Positions 1-8,924 of a stretch of DNA of 23,598 bases are shown one piece after another; the first letter of the stretch is position 1, and the number at the start of each line of letters is the position of its first letter. The position numbers and the translations under genes are program-made. The notes under the pieces were generated by a model. The model saw nothing but the letters and a program-made list of their open reading frames with translations. It was not told where the DNA came from and did no database searches. The stretch lies in the NCBI GenBank assembly GCA_003427395.1, contig BFEA01000150.1:222440-246037 (forward strand), read 5' to 3'. This DNA comes from Chara braunii (lineage: Eukaryota > Streptophyta > Charophyceae > Charales > Characeae).

Positions 1-90
1 AAAAAAAAGAAAAAAAAAAAAAAAAAGAGAGAGGGAGAGAGAGAGAGAGAGAGAGATATGGAGAAAGAGGGAGGGAGAGAGTGTTGGAGA
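1..90. repeat. A-rich then GA-rich low-complexity tract
   Basis: The window opens with a nearly pure A run of about 26 bases, followed by (GA)n and GGGA-type purine repeats to about position 90. It is a one-strand homopurine tract with no coding content. It may belong to a longer simple repeat cut by the window edge. Confidence 0.9.
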
Positions 91-164
91 AATTGAATAC
101 AGGGCACAAAATAAGAAATAGAGACATATGATTAATTATTCTCATTCTCTTCTTGTCTCCCTGT

Positions 165-216
165 TTCTTTCTCTCTCGCTCTCTCTCTCTCTCCCCCTCT
201 CTTTTTCTGTCTCTGT
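165..216. repeat. CT microsatellite
   Basis: An imperfect (CT)n run with CCCC and TTTTT interruptions. The apparent Ser/Leu-rich short ORFs across it come from the repeat and are not genes. Confidence 0.85.
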
Positions 217-920
217 CTTTGAACCGGATGGCTATACTTGCGAATCTTCACCGCTGTCTCTCTATGTCGTTTTTTTTTGTTGCCCTCTCTGTCCTGGTCT
301 TCTTGCTCTCTCTTTGCGTTTCTCCTTGTTGTTGAAGCGAGCGTTGAAATATTACTGCTTAAAGGAGCGCCGATGTTTGATGATGGTGACGGTCACGTGG
401 AGCGTCCAGAGGAGTCTTGAGCATGGAGAAGTCGTAGAGCTTTGCGAACGATATCAGTCCTGTAGACAGGGAACGGAGGAAACTGGGATTGCATTCCACA
501 ATGATAGACAGCAATGGGATCGCTAAGGTATTCCTAGGAGCGCGGGGCGTGCGAGATGTTGTAGATTGGGTTTGTGTGGTAAGAGGTCAGCATATCGTGG
601 ATAAGGGCAGTGGCACGTGTACAGCCCCATGGGGCGAGAGGGCGCCACCAGTTAGGATCTGTTTCACGTCCGGGAAGAAGGAGGGGAGAAAGTGTTGGTT
701 GTGCCGAAGTGATGAATATGTATTTGTAGTGCGCGCCGAGAATGTGTTCGTGTCTGTATTTGAGCAAGCCAGCATTAGGACCTGTGGTGCGGTAGTGGTC
801 ACGTTGGAGGAATTGCAGTAGAAATGTTTTGGATTGTGTGAATCTGGTTGCGACGGAGGGGGCGGCTAGTGGCCGATTAAACTCCTGTTCTCGGTTGTGT
901 TTGTATGTAGTGAAGAAGGC
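217..920. other. Unassigned flank, probably Helitron 3' region or host DNA
   Basis: I recognise no gene here. The Helitron on the minus strand should end somewhere in this stretch. I looked on the minus strand for the family hallmark, a short hairpin followed by a CTRRT terminus, and could not place one with confidence. Short ORFs on both strands (for example plus 489-821) show no recognisable motif. Confidence 0.5.
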
Positions 921-1424
921 CTAGAGAGAAGCGGAGAAACCAGCATGGTCTGTGAGGAGGAAGTCCTCCCATAGAATTTGGTCGATAATGTGTTCAATTG
1001 TATCAGTGTGAAGGACATGATGCCAACCATCCCATTTTGTATATTCATCAGTGTTGTCGGTAGAAGTAGAGTGTGATTGAGAGTAAGATTGTGGTGTAGG
1101 GATATTAAGTTGGCTAAGTGTAAGCTCATCCAGACCATGTTGTTCGACAACTGAGGGATCTGATAATAGTGATGAAGGAGTTGTATGAGTCGGTGTTGTA
1201 CATATGGTGGAGGAAAGTTGGGAGGATGTGTCTGTTGTCGGGGTAAAAGTAGATGGTGTAAAATCAGATGATGTAGTCTTGAGTTTTTTTGGAGCTATTG
1301 GCGAATCTAGAGCACCTGCACAGAGGACAACGAAATGTATGAAATCATGTGAGGAATTAGAGAAACATGTATTTTGTGGACAAATTATGTAAGAATTTCT
1401 TTGCAGACAATGTTTGTTGTTTGA
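921..1424 (-). CDS. Open frame of ~167 codons following the Helitron helicase; unknown
   Basis: This frame overlaps the end of the helicase by about 40 bases in a different phase and stays open to a TAG at 921-923. It has no obvious ATG near its start, so it would need a frameshift, splicing or an internal start. The sequence begins with a Cys-containing stretch (IICPQNTCFSN), passes through a Ser/Thr/Pro-rich linker of about 60 residues, and ends with a more folded-looking part containing EYTKWDGWHHVLHTDTIEHI and ILWEDFLLTDH. I recognise no family. It is the longest uninterrupted frame next to a gene full of stops. However, the strand is rich in A and C, which lowers stop frequency, so chance remains possible. 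It could be a second Helitron ORF or a C-terminal extension of the helicase. Confidence 0.3.
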   Translation of the reverse strand, partial: SNNKHCLQRNSYIICPQNTCFSNSSHDFIHFVVLCAGALDSPIAPKKLKTTSSDFTPSTFTPTTDTSSQLSSTICTTPTHTTPSSLLSDPSVVEQHGLDELTLSQLNIPTPQSYSQSHSTSTDNTDEYTKWDGWHHVLHTDTIEHIIDQILWEDFLLTDHAGFSASL

Positions 1425-3420
1425 TTAAGTTCAATTGGGAGGGCAAATCCAATGTGAGAGGGGTCCCCGACACGAGATGCGGCAACGTAAAGCTGGTCAT
1501 GGGCAAAGGTTGGTTGTTGGAAGTCGATTCCTGCGTGTTTGATTGATTTTCCTTAGGATTTATTTATTGTAATTGCGAAGACTGGACGAACAGAAAATTG
1601 TCGCCTCTGCCATGAAAATGGACTTGTTTGATCTGTGATTGGAAGTAGGATCCGTGGGAGAAGAGCAGGTTCGAGTGATGGCAAAATGTGCGAATGCAGC
1701 AAGTGGTTATTGGTTATAGAGTCGAGAATAAGGCGCGTGTCGTTGCAAAGATCATTTTTCATTGCTATGTTGCGTAAAAGAATAATGCGAGCATGTTGTT
1801 TAAGGCGGAGAAGATGTGGTGGCAGTGAAGACAAATCTAGTGTATTAAGAGTGTCGATAGAGATGTCAGGGTATGTATCGTTTGGAAAGAGTGTGTCGGC
1901 GCTAAGGGATGTAATAGGAGGGTCTGGGAATTGGTCAAGGATTATTGTGTTCAAGTTTGAAACAGTTTTATTTTTTGGTGCTAGAATAAGGCGTTCGGCG
2001 AGCCATTGTGGGTTGTGACAGTTGGTTGTAAGATTAGGAAATGTCCAGCCAATAAGGTCCATTGTTCCTCTGTGGAGGCATAGATGAGATGGAAAGGTGA
2101 TTTTGTTGGGCGATGTTGGGTCTGGTTTTTGCAGATCGGCATTGCCGAGCGCGAGTAACCATTGAGCATACTGTTGGGCTCGGCAGTGTTGTTTAGAGCG
2201 AGAACGCGCATGTTTTCAGTGAGTTGCATTGTTTGGAAATTTTTCCAAAGGGTGGACGATTTTATACATGTAGCAACTGTTTGTGCACGGGTTCCTTTGG
2301 TAATAACGGGTAAGATTTGTCCGACGTCACATCCGATGACCATAACTTTGTCACCGAAGAGTAGGGGAAAGGAACAAATATCTTGAAATGTTTTGTCCAT
2401 GGCTTCAACTTGATATCTGTTTATCATATGAGTTTCATCCCAAACAATAGTGACCGTCGTGCTTTGTTTAGGAATATCTAGCGTAGACGTTTCGGATGGT
2501 GTTAGCGGAGCTTTAAAGCGAGAGTAAAAAGTTCAACCTCCGACAAGGAGCTTCATCCCAATCAATAGTGATCGTCATGCGAATGAGGTCAGCAAGCGTG
2601 CTTTGTTTAGGAATGTCTAGCGTAAACGTTTCGAATGGTGTTAGCGGAGCTTTGAAGCGACAGTGAAAAGGTCGGTCTTCGGCAAGGAGTGTTGCTGCGA
2701 TTCCGCTCAATGCAACAGCTAGAGCAATTTGGTCGTGCATTCGTATATGTGCAAGGATAGTGTTGAAATAGAAAGTTTTTTCTATTCCTGCAGAAGCTTC
2801 AACAAAGAGGCAGAGCAGTTCATTATTTTCTGTAGCGGTTACAACTCGTTGGAACAGTGCATGTTGTGACGGTCGAAAAAGCGGAAGATTGATATCGAGT
2901 GTTCGTTGTAACTCTTGTTTGTCATACGATATTTCATCATCAATTAGTATTGGAAAACCACTTCGATGTGGTCGTTCTACAAGGTGGTTTGCCTCATTTC
3001 GATCTGCAGTGAGCGGCGGAATAAGACCAACATCTTCAAGCTCTTTGCCTTCTTTTTGAAGGTGATCTTTAATATCTAAGAGTATAATTATTCTTAAAAG
3101 GTTGTGTGTAATGTTGGCGTTAGCAAGGTTTCTATGGTAATCGTCCATCATGTGTTGCCAGTGTGTTTCAAAAAATTCGTTAGGATCAGCAGGATTGCAA
3201 TGCAAAATGATGTGAACGAAAAGATCACGCACCATAGTTGACGGTGATGTGAAAATAACATCACGAAGGACAACGTCAAATTGTGTGTTGTTATTGAGAA
3301 GACCATGGGGTGAGTGTGGTTACCAACGGTTCGTAAATGGGCGAATGTGATCGCACCATGGGAGTGTGGTGAAGTCAGCAGCATGCGTATGTAGAATGTG
3401 TCACCTGAGTTTGGATGGAT
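1385..3420 (-). pseudogene. Helitron Pif1-like helicase domain, broken
   Basis: This is the C-terminal half of the Helitron protein, a 5'-3' DNA helicase of the Pif1 family. The linker RMLLTSPHSHGAITFAHLRT lies near 3330-3395. The degenerate Walker A is FVEASAGIEKTF at about 2770-2805; the usual GTGKT reads GIEKT, so the second Gly is lost and the Lys-Thr kept. Walker B appears as WDEA/WDET near 2440-2560. Further motifs are VIGCDVGQILPV (about 2305-2345), LTENMRV (about 2205-2225), WLAERLILAPKN (about 1970-2005) and the near-terminal TINKS. After TINKS a Gln codon has become TAA near 1553. The reading then continues with an intact-looking SIKHAGID and FAHDQLYVAASRVGDPSHI up to a TAA at 1385-1387. 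Frameshifts lie near 3300, 2430-2510 and 2050. Confidence 0.9.
2436..2690. repeat. ~115-135 bp tandem duplication inside the helicase
   Basis: Copy 1 (2436-2553) and copy 2 (2554-2690) both begin CATCCCAA(A/T)CAATAGTGA and both contain the block TTTAGGAAT(A/G)TCTAGCGTA. Copy 1 lacks about 21 bases that copy 2 has after the first 23. In protein terms the segment around KAPLTPFETFTLDIPKQST is present twice. It destroys the helicase frame beside Walker B. The copies differ at many positions, so the duplication is not recent. Confidence 0.85.
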
Positions 3421-5840
3421 GTTGTGGATACAGTCGATTGTGTTTGTCGCACGTCGTCACAGCACCCATTGTTTACTTGGTTTATCAAACTTGAATCTGC
3501 GGACCATGTCTTTGTAAAGGGGCTTAGTTTCTTCAGGATCGTGAATATGTGCAGCATTACATTTGAACCAAGCAGTGAGTTCAGTTTCGGGCGGTGGAGC
3601 GTGTGCAATTTGTCGAGCTTATTGTTGTTGTCGGAAATAAACGCGTTGTCTGTTTTCAGTGTGAACGGGAAGGCGGTCACAGGAGGATATCGTTCAGATG
3701 TGACGAAGTTGAAAATTCTTCTGTATGCTTCAGTTGCACCAATTGTGCGCATGTCTTGATAGGTTTGAATTTCATCGTTTGCATTAAGTGCCTCAGTGAC
3801 CAGTGCTCTGTCTGGACCTTTTAAGATATATTCGAACATATAGCGACAGGCGGCTGTTGATGCGCAAATTTCGATATTGATATGGCAGCGGTAACGAAGA
3901 AGGAGGGATGGAATGTAGGGTACAATCCCAGAGTTGTCAAGTAATTGATCATGTCGAGAAGTTGTTATGCCTTCATTAGATGGTGCACGACGGCGGTAAA
4001 TAAGATATCCCGTTTTCTCATTCCATGTTGTTCGTTCTGAAAATTCTTTGAGGAAGAATCGTGTACATTGACTATTGTGCATACATGATGCGGTAGGATT
4101 GTGTATCCCACATGGATTGCGTATCATATGAGTTAAGACGAGTTCTCACAGTTCAGGATTTCCGGGGATTTCAGCACAAACTATAGTATCGATCTATTCA
4201 GGTGTAAAGATTTTAACATCGTCTTTCAGAATCACAATGAGATGAGCATGTGGTAAGCCACGCTTTTGAAATTCGACAGTGTAAACATTTGCGGTAGTTA
4301 TTCCAAAGATGTGACTCCTGTGAATGTCACGAATAAGCTGCCGCAAATACCCTTTGAAGACACGTGCAAGCAAATCAGGTCTATCCGCGGGCTGTTGGTT
4401 AGGCATGAACACGCTTTCTATCTCAGGCCAATGTGGATTGCACGTTATTGTGATGAAAAGATCGGGAGCACCTAATTCTTGGATAGCGGTCATTCAATCT
4501 TGATACCGTCGATGCATGTCACGCGGACTACCTGTGAATGATGCGGGGATAATAATCCGTTGGCCAATATTTTCAGTGTTGTCATATAACATAACGTGGT
4601 TATGGAGGTTTTGATAGAGATCTGCTCGGATCTCTGCTTGGTGAAAGCGATTGCATAAAAGATGGGCATTCTCGATTTTAGCGAACGCCATACAAACGTA
4701 TTCTTGAAAAAGACGTGAAACACGAAAAATTGTGGTCCTTTCTGTATGTCGTGTATTGAAATGGAATGCGTAGAATTCTCGTGCAGTGACATTATGGATA
4801 TTAGGATTCGTTTGTTCATCATGTTCAACTGCCCATCCATCCTCGCCTGATAGAAAAAGCAGGGTGTAGTGTAGCGGATCAAATGCGTGGTTTGTTTCTA
4901 GAATAGGTAAAACTCCATCTGCACGTCGGTGGATCACAATTTCACGATTAATGGGTTCGTCATGCATTACAAGACAGAGCTCTTGGAGACCTTCTGGTCT
5001 ATTGTATCTTCGAGCATGCTCTTGTCATGAGCGCATATCTGGATTGATGACAATATGAACATTTTCTAGTGCATCTTCTGGAAATTCCGAGAGGGTAATG
5101 AAATCCTGGACCCATCCGTTGCATTGACAAAGTAAAGAACGAAGAGTTCGTAGGAGAGACTTGATAGTTTAGACTGTGGCAAGCGGGGTGTCTTGTGGTA
5201 AGTCAAGTCTTTGTAAACATAGAAGGGTGACGTTATTGTCATCCTGTGAATCGTGTATGTATATTTGGGCAAAAAATGGTTGTTGGTTCTCATTTGGGAG
5301 TAGCGGACCGATGTGTTGTTGAAGGTGTCCTTCTATTCTCAGCATAGCTGATCAGCGGCCAGCAGGTATTTGAGTTTCTTTAACGGATTGCGAAGCGAGA
5401 GCAAGTGCTGTATTCAATTGGCTTGCGCGTGCTGGCAGCAATCTACCATGCCTACTATTTATTTCCCATAGATGCAAAATGCGGCCAGCAGGTGTCATTG
5501 AGTCGGGATATGTCCAGAGCGTCGGGTGTACTTTGCCACGTAGGCAGCAGAGTGATGTCCACGGCTGTTCGTGTGGTCATTTTACCGGTTGACATTGTGT
5601 CCAAGGTGTTCTATTTCCAAGATTAATTATATCCACTGGAAGTTGTCGCACAGATAAGGTAGATGTGTGAATGCGTGCATTGTTGATTCGCGGTGGGATA
5701 TTCTCAATGAGTCTTTCTCTGAAAACGTCTTTGTCGTTCTCTTGCCGCGGATCGTGTTTTTTCTATGGCAGCGCGAGAGCTTTCAGCTAGTGTTGGAAGG
5801 ATAAAACATAGAGGAAAAAGTACAGGACGTATGAAATTAT
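3300..5840 (-). pseudogene. Helitron N-terminal domain and HUH Rep endonuclease, broken
   Basis: The segments share one frame from about 5640 to 3420. A basic Arg-rich stretch lies near 5705-5780 in another frame. The N-terminal domain includes an LCCLRGKV segment near 5540 and the conserved LRIEGHLQQHIGPLLP segment near 5300-5345. The Rep core follows with APDLFITITCNPHWPEI (about 4410-4465) and the metal-binding HUH motif GLPHAHL, whose His-Ala-His is at 4242-4250. The two catalytic tyrosines of the CRYMFEYILKG motif are at 3840-3842 and 3828-3830. The active-site residues are therefore all still readable. Stops interrupt the frame near 5578, 5352, 5190, 4491, 4192 and 4148. A frameshift before about 3420 and another near 3300 separate it from the helicase part. 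Confidence 0.9.
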
Positions 5841-6109
5841 TGTGTAGAGAGGGGGGAGAAATAGATAGAAGAATGTAGATATCGTCAGGGAAACCATGCA
5901 ACATAAAAAACACAATCACAGAAATGATAGCGAATTGTTAGTTCAACCATTTTTTTTTCATGTATATATATATATATTTTTTTGTAATCGCGATTTTTTT
6001 TTTTTTTTTTTGGGGGGGGGGGGAGGGGGGGGCAAAGAGTGTAAATATAGAATAGAGAACTTGTAATACATATATATATATATATATCATATATATATAT
6101 ATATATATA
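5841..6109. repeat. Low-complexity T-tracts, G-tracts and (TA)n
   Basis: A gene-free stretch with (TA)n at about 5960-5977, a T run ending at 6011 that passes directly into G12 (6012-6023), A, and G8 (6025-6032), then (TA)n arrays at about 6069-6087 and 6090-6113. The G runs could form a quadruplex. Long homopolymers and dinucleotide runs like these are also prone to assembly error. Confidence 0.85.
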
Positions 6110-6155
6110 TATAGGGTTCAGCCTCCTGATGAGTCGGTGAAACTCCGACGAAATA
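6110..6155 (+). ncRNA. Hammerhead self-cleaving ribozyme (complete conserved core)
   Basis: The invariant CUGAUGA box is at 6126-6132. Helix II is GUCGG (6133-6137) paired perfectly with CCGAC (6145-6149) across a 7-base loop, with the expected G-C pair next to the core. GAAA follows at 6150-6153. Read as a type III fold, helix I is GGG (6114-6116) with CUC (6123-6125), including one G-U pair, around a 6-base loop. Helix III is AUA (6153-6155) with UAU (6110-6112), placing cleavage after A6113. Helices I and III are only 3 bp each, so the single copy may be weak or may act as a dimer. A type I fold cleaving after C6162 is possible but puts a C-A mismatch at the base of helix I. The core match is what I see; activity is inferred. 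Genomic hammerheads are known from retrozymes, Penelope-like elements and satellites. Confidence 0.7.
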
Positions 6156-6190
6156 GTTTGTCACAGCCCCTCGTTTGTTGTCCTCTTCTC

Positions 6191-6242
6191 TCTCTCTGCC
6201 TACGGTTTACCGGGCAGTTCTATTTGTGACGATATATATATA
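6191..6242 (+). repeat. Left copy of an inverted repeat pair (partner 7000-7054)
   Basis: This block runs from a CT-rich start through CCTACGGTTT and CCGGGCAGTTCT to TTTGTGACGA and a short (TA)n. It reappears reverse-complemented at 7000-7054 with two transitions and a small indel. It begins about 38 bases downstream of the hammerhead core. The pair looks like element ends or two head-to-head copies of the same terminal sequence. Confidence 0.85.
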
Positions 6243-6524
6243 CAAGGTAACCGGCGTTCGGGACGGGCTGAACGCCCGAACCTGAACGCCCGAACGTATG
6301 GGACCCCTTGGGGATGCGTTCGGCCGTTTGGGCCGAACGCGAACCCAAAAAAAAAACAAAAACAAAGTCATCAAAAAAATCTGAAAAACAAAAATATTAT
6401 GGAGAAAAATAAATTAAACAAGCTTTGTCTGAGCATTAAATCCGAATTACTTGCCAAATTTGAAATAAAAATAAAATACGGAAAACAAATACTAGTAATA
6501 AAAATAAAAAGAGAATTAAATTTA

Positions 6525-6876
6525 GTGAGTGCGCGAGCATGTATTCTACCCCGCCATCTTTGGCGATTTTTTTTTTTTTTTTAGCATAGCTAAATGCCCT
6601 GAAAATTAACAGATGTGTACTTCATATAATACAAAACCCACTAAAAAAGTTTCAAAAAATAATAAAATTGTTTAAACCCCGAACCAAAGTGAAAACCAAA
6701 AGTCAAAAGTCAAAAATTTACGTGGGCGAGCACGTTTTGACACCGCCATCTTTGGAGATTTTTAATTCTTGTTTGGCCAAGCCAAATGTCTAGAAAATTT
6801 ACAGGGATGTACCTCACGTCATAGAGAACTCACAGAAAACAATTAATAAACAAATAATGATTTTTAGGGCCCGAAA
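6525..6876. repeat. Two diverged tandem copies of ~155 bp, period ~195 bp
   Basis: Copy 1 (about 6525-6682) and copy 2 (about 6720-6876) align through shared landmarks: GCGAGCA, CCGCCATCTTTGG, GATTTTT, AAATG, GAAAATT, ACAG, ATGTAC, then a run of A-rich sequence ending in CCCGAA. Divergence is high, roughly a third of positions by eye. No coding content is seen. Confidence 0.75.
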
Positions 6877-6933
6877 TAATTTTTGACGGGGGCCGAACGC
6901 CGTGGGGTTCGGACCCCGTACGGGACCCCGAAC

Positions 6934-6979
6934 GCCCGTATGTACGGAGGTCTCCCCGGGGACCTCCGTACGTACGGGC
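6934..6979. repeat. GC-rich hairpin with 19-bp arms
   Basis: The arms 6934-6952 and 6961-6979 pair at all 19 positions, one of them a T-G pair, around an 8-base loop. It sits at the right end of the insert between the inverted repeats. RNA or single-stranded DNA from this point would fold very stably. Confidence 0.85.
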
Positions 6980-6999
6980 TGGTGACCCTATATATATAT

Positions 7000-7054
7000 A
7001 TATATATATCGTCACAAACAGAACTGCCCGGCAAACCGTAGGAAAAGAGAGAGA
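7000..7054 (-). repeat. Right, inverted copy of the 6191-6242 repeat
   Basis: On the minus strand this reads the same CCTACGGTTT, CCGGGCAGTTCT and TTTGTGACGATATATA series as 6191-6242. Similarity stops beyond the GA-rich end at about 7054, so the hammerhead that precedes the left copy is absent here. The right copy is therefore truncated or was never complete. Confidence 0.85.
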
Positions 7055-7800
7055 TATTTTGACAGGTGACGATTCTGGCGATCCACCCTGTATAGGGGAG
7101 ATTCTGCCATTGGTCTACCTTTGCTTTGGGCACTGCTTAAGGGTAGACTTAGGCTTAGTTAATTAGCATGTTTCGAGTGGGATCGTGATATGGGAATTAT
7201 TCTCCATGAACTTATAGATTTAGCCGTTGGTATTGACCAGTTTTGTATTACAGGTCCTCTTGATCGTGTTGATTCAGGATTTGGACTAAATTCAGCTTGA
7301 TCCTACGAGGATCACCTTCTGTTATCACTGATAACAGGTCGGTTGCCGATTCGTCGGTTTACGATTCAACTCCAATTCACCCCTGCCACTCACCCTAAAG
7401 GCTTTAGCCTTGAGATTTGAATTGTTTTTTTGTGTTTTTACCCGGACTTTATTGAATGGCTATCCAACAAAAGTACTGAGTATTTATTTAAGAGTTGCAC
7501 GAGTGAGGCTTGTATGGCTAAAGTGAGGAGTATGGGTGCGAGGAATGGTTGAAGTTGACCCTGTTTAGTGCGTGGACTTCTGGTTGAATCTTTGATGTGA
7601 TTGCAGGTATGGTTGTGGTTCGGACTCGGGATGTGATTGCCTGCGTTTTCATACATATATGGCTGAGAGGAACCTCACTGTGACTGTGAGAAGTGATCGT
7701 TCTATATAATAAACCCTTACGTATTTATAAGTGCCCTGAGTATTTGAGAGGCATGTTGTAAGTGTGAATAAGGGTTAACTGGATTATGTCTCGAGAGGGA
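7055..7800. other. Unassigned stretch with two small palindromes
   Basis: I see no gene here. Two symmetrical sites stand out: CTGTTATCA/TGATAACAG, perfect 9-bp arms at 7319-7327 and 7329-7337, and AAGGCT/AGCCTT at 7398-7403 and 7406-7411. A TATA-like CTATATAATAAACCC lies near 7702-7716. Together these could be remnants of a retrotransposon LTR, but I found no matching second LTR, primer-binding site or polypurine tract. Confidence 0.4.
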
Positions 7801-7829
7801 AGGGAGGTTCCCTTTTTACCCTTGCTTTT

Positions 7830-8890
7830 TAGAGTTTGTGTGGTTGGACGTTGTAGTCCGTGGCAGCCGTCATAGTCAAACGCCTTGACTTTCGCCCAGG
7901 CCCGGAGTGAGGCTCATCTCCAGGGCAGTAAGAGGCGACTGCCACCACATGTATGGACCTGTGTACCACCCACTGTGCATAGAGTTCAGAAGAGGGTGTG
8001 TGGTCTTCAACCACGCATGGTGGTTGTCCAGCATCGAGAGATTAACCCTCAAGGCGCGTGTCAGCTGACACTTGAGTGTCGAACGCGACCCTCGAGATTA
8101 ACCAGGGCCGCATGAGTATGGGTACTACATAGTACGCCATCATTACGACTGCTTGCCTACGTTTGCATTGGAAGTCGATATTAGTTAGCCCTGCATCCGC
8201 GCAGTTTTATACTGAGTCTCGCGCGCGACGCCTATCCGATTTCAGCATTGGGAAGTTATGGGATGGCTGCTAAGGGGCTAGAAGCGTGGTCGCGTTGTTT
8301 GTGTTGTGTCGTTTCGTGTGTGCGTGTGTGTGTTTTTTTTTTGTGTTTGTAAAGTGGTGTGCGCATGGTGTGTGGGATGCGTCCTAGTCGACCGACGACG
8401 AACCTCGCTTGGGACTTCAGCCCCCCAAGATGCCGGTTCGCGTGCGGGTCCGATAGGCGTATTACCGCGCATACCCCCTATGCTACAGCGAACGAGAAAC
8501 GCCCTCGGGTGGTCCACCTCTGCGATTGCAACCGAGTAGCTTTCGTACTGTGGACTGGTAGCTCGGCGGGGATATGCCCACCGAAGGGAGGTGACAGCTC
8601 CCGTAAGGTGGAGGTAAGTTGTGCCTCTCGTAAGCCCTATCCTGTTGTAGCGGCTCGCGAGAGGTATGGCTGGCGCACTTGGCCGGAGCGGCCTAAGGAA
8701 GCTCCATTTGCGTGTTCGTGACTAGGTTGGTCCAACTCCTGCGTGACGTGGCCGAGAGGGTCCCGCGCTGCCACATGCGGTGTCGGACCGATGCGCCCGA
8801 CAGCGCGATCTTAAAATCTTAAGATCACGGGGCAATTCGAGCCGTCAGACCGGTAGGTCTGTGGACGACCCGGGTGCCAAAATTCTCACA
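7830..8890. other. GC-rich unassigned block
   Basis: Composition shifts here to clearly higher GC and CpG content than the surrounding AT-rich DNA. It contains a perfect 14-base palindrome GTGTCAGCTGACAC (8058-8071), repeated CGAGATTAACC words near 8034 and 8089, a GATCTTAA/AAGATC inverted repeat near 8807-8826, and a CAGACC/GGTCTG hairpin near 8846-8861. The 120-codon plus-strand frame 8359-8721 shows no domain I recognise. Possible identities include retroelement non-coding sequence or a structured RNA. Confidence 0.4.
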
Positions 8891-8924
8891 TTAACGATTT
8901 TTTTTTTTTAGTTATTTTTTTTTC

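Larger units (their letters stand above)
921..5840 (-). mobile_element. Degraded autonomous Helitron (RepHel), minus strand
   Basis: A single Helitron coding region reads right to left. From about 5840 to 1385 the three reading frames together give the family's domain order: a basic N-terminal stretch, the Helitron-like N-terminal domain, a HUH Rep endonuclease, and a Pif1-like helicase. The coding span of about 4.45 kb (roughly 1,480 codons) matches the usual RepHel size. The frame is broken by at least seven in-frame stops and at least three frameshifts, so it is not functional. The 5' TC end and 3' CTRRT end could not be located, so the element limits are approximate. Helitrons transpose by a rolling-circle-like mechanism using the Rep and helicase activities. 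Confidence 0.9.
6243..6988. mobile_element. Candidate non-autonomous element inserted in (TA)n between the inverted repeats
   Basis: The insert is bounded on both sides by (TA)n. Its inward-facing ends are similar: AAGGTAACCGGC on the left and, on the opposite strand, AGGGTCACCAGC on the right. Both ends continue into GC-rich, CCCGAACG/CGTTCGGG-containing palindromic DNA. The middle is AT-rich and non-coding apart from chance ORFs, and it contains a tandem duplication. The layout resembles a MITE or foldback element. I cannot assign a superfamily. Confidence 0.5.

Noticed and set aside
1635-2018. 127-codon plus-strand ORF
   Set aside because: It is antisense to clear Helitron helicase motifs and is therefore a shadow frame.
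3415-3824. Plus-strand ORFs of 114 and 76 codons
   Set aside because: They are antisense to the Helitron Rep/linker coding sequence.
7690-7730. Possible LTR promoter (CTATATAATAAACCC)
   Set aside because: No paired LTR, primer-binding site or retroviral-type protein was found, so an LTR element cannot be supported.
8742-8849. tRNA-Leu/Ser-like sequence (GTGGCCGAGAGGG A-box-like, TTCGAGCC B-box-like, TGACG/CGTCA ends)
   Set aside because: The span is about 108 bases, only five acceptor pairs form, the D-stem and T-stem do not pair, and no anticodon loop is convincing.
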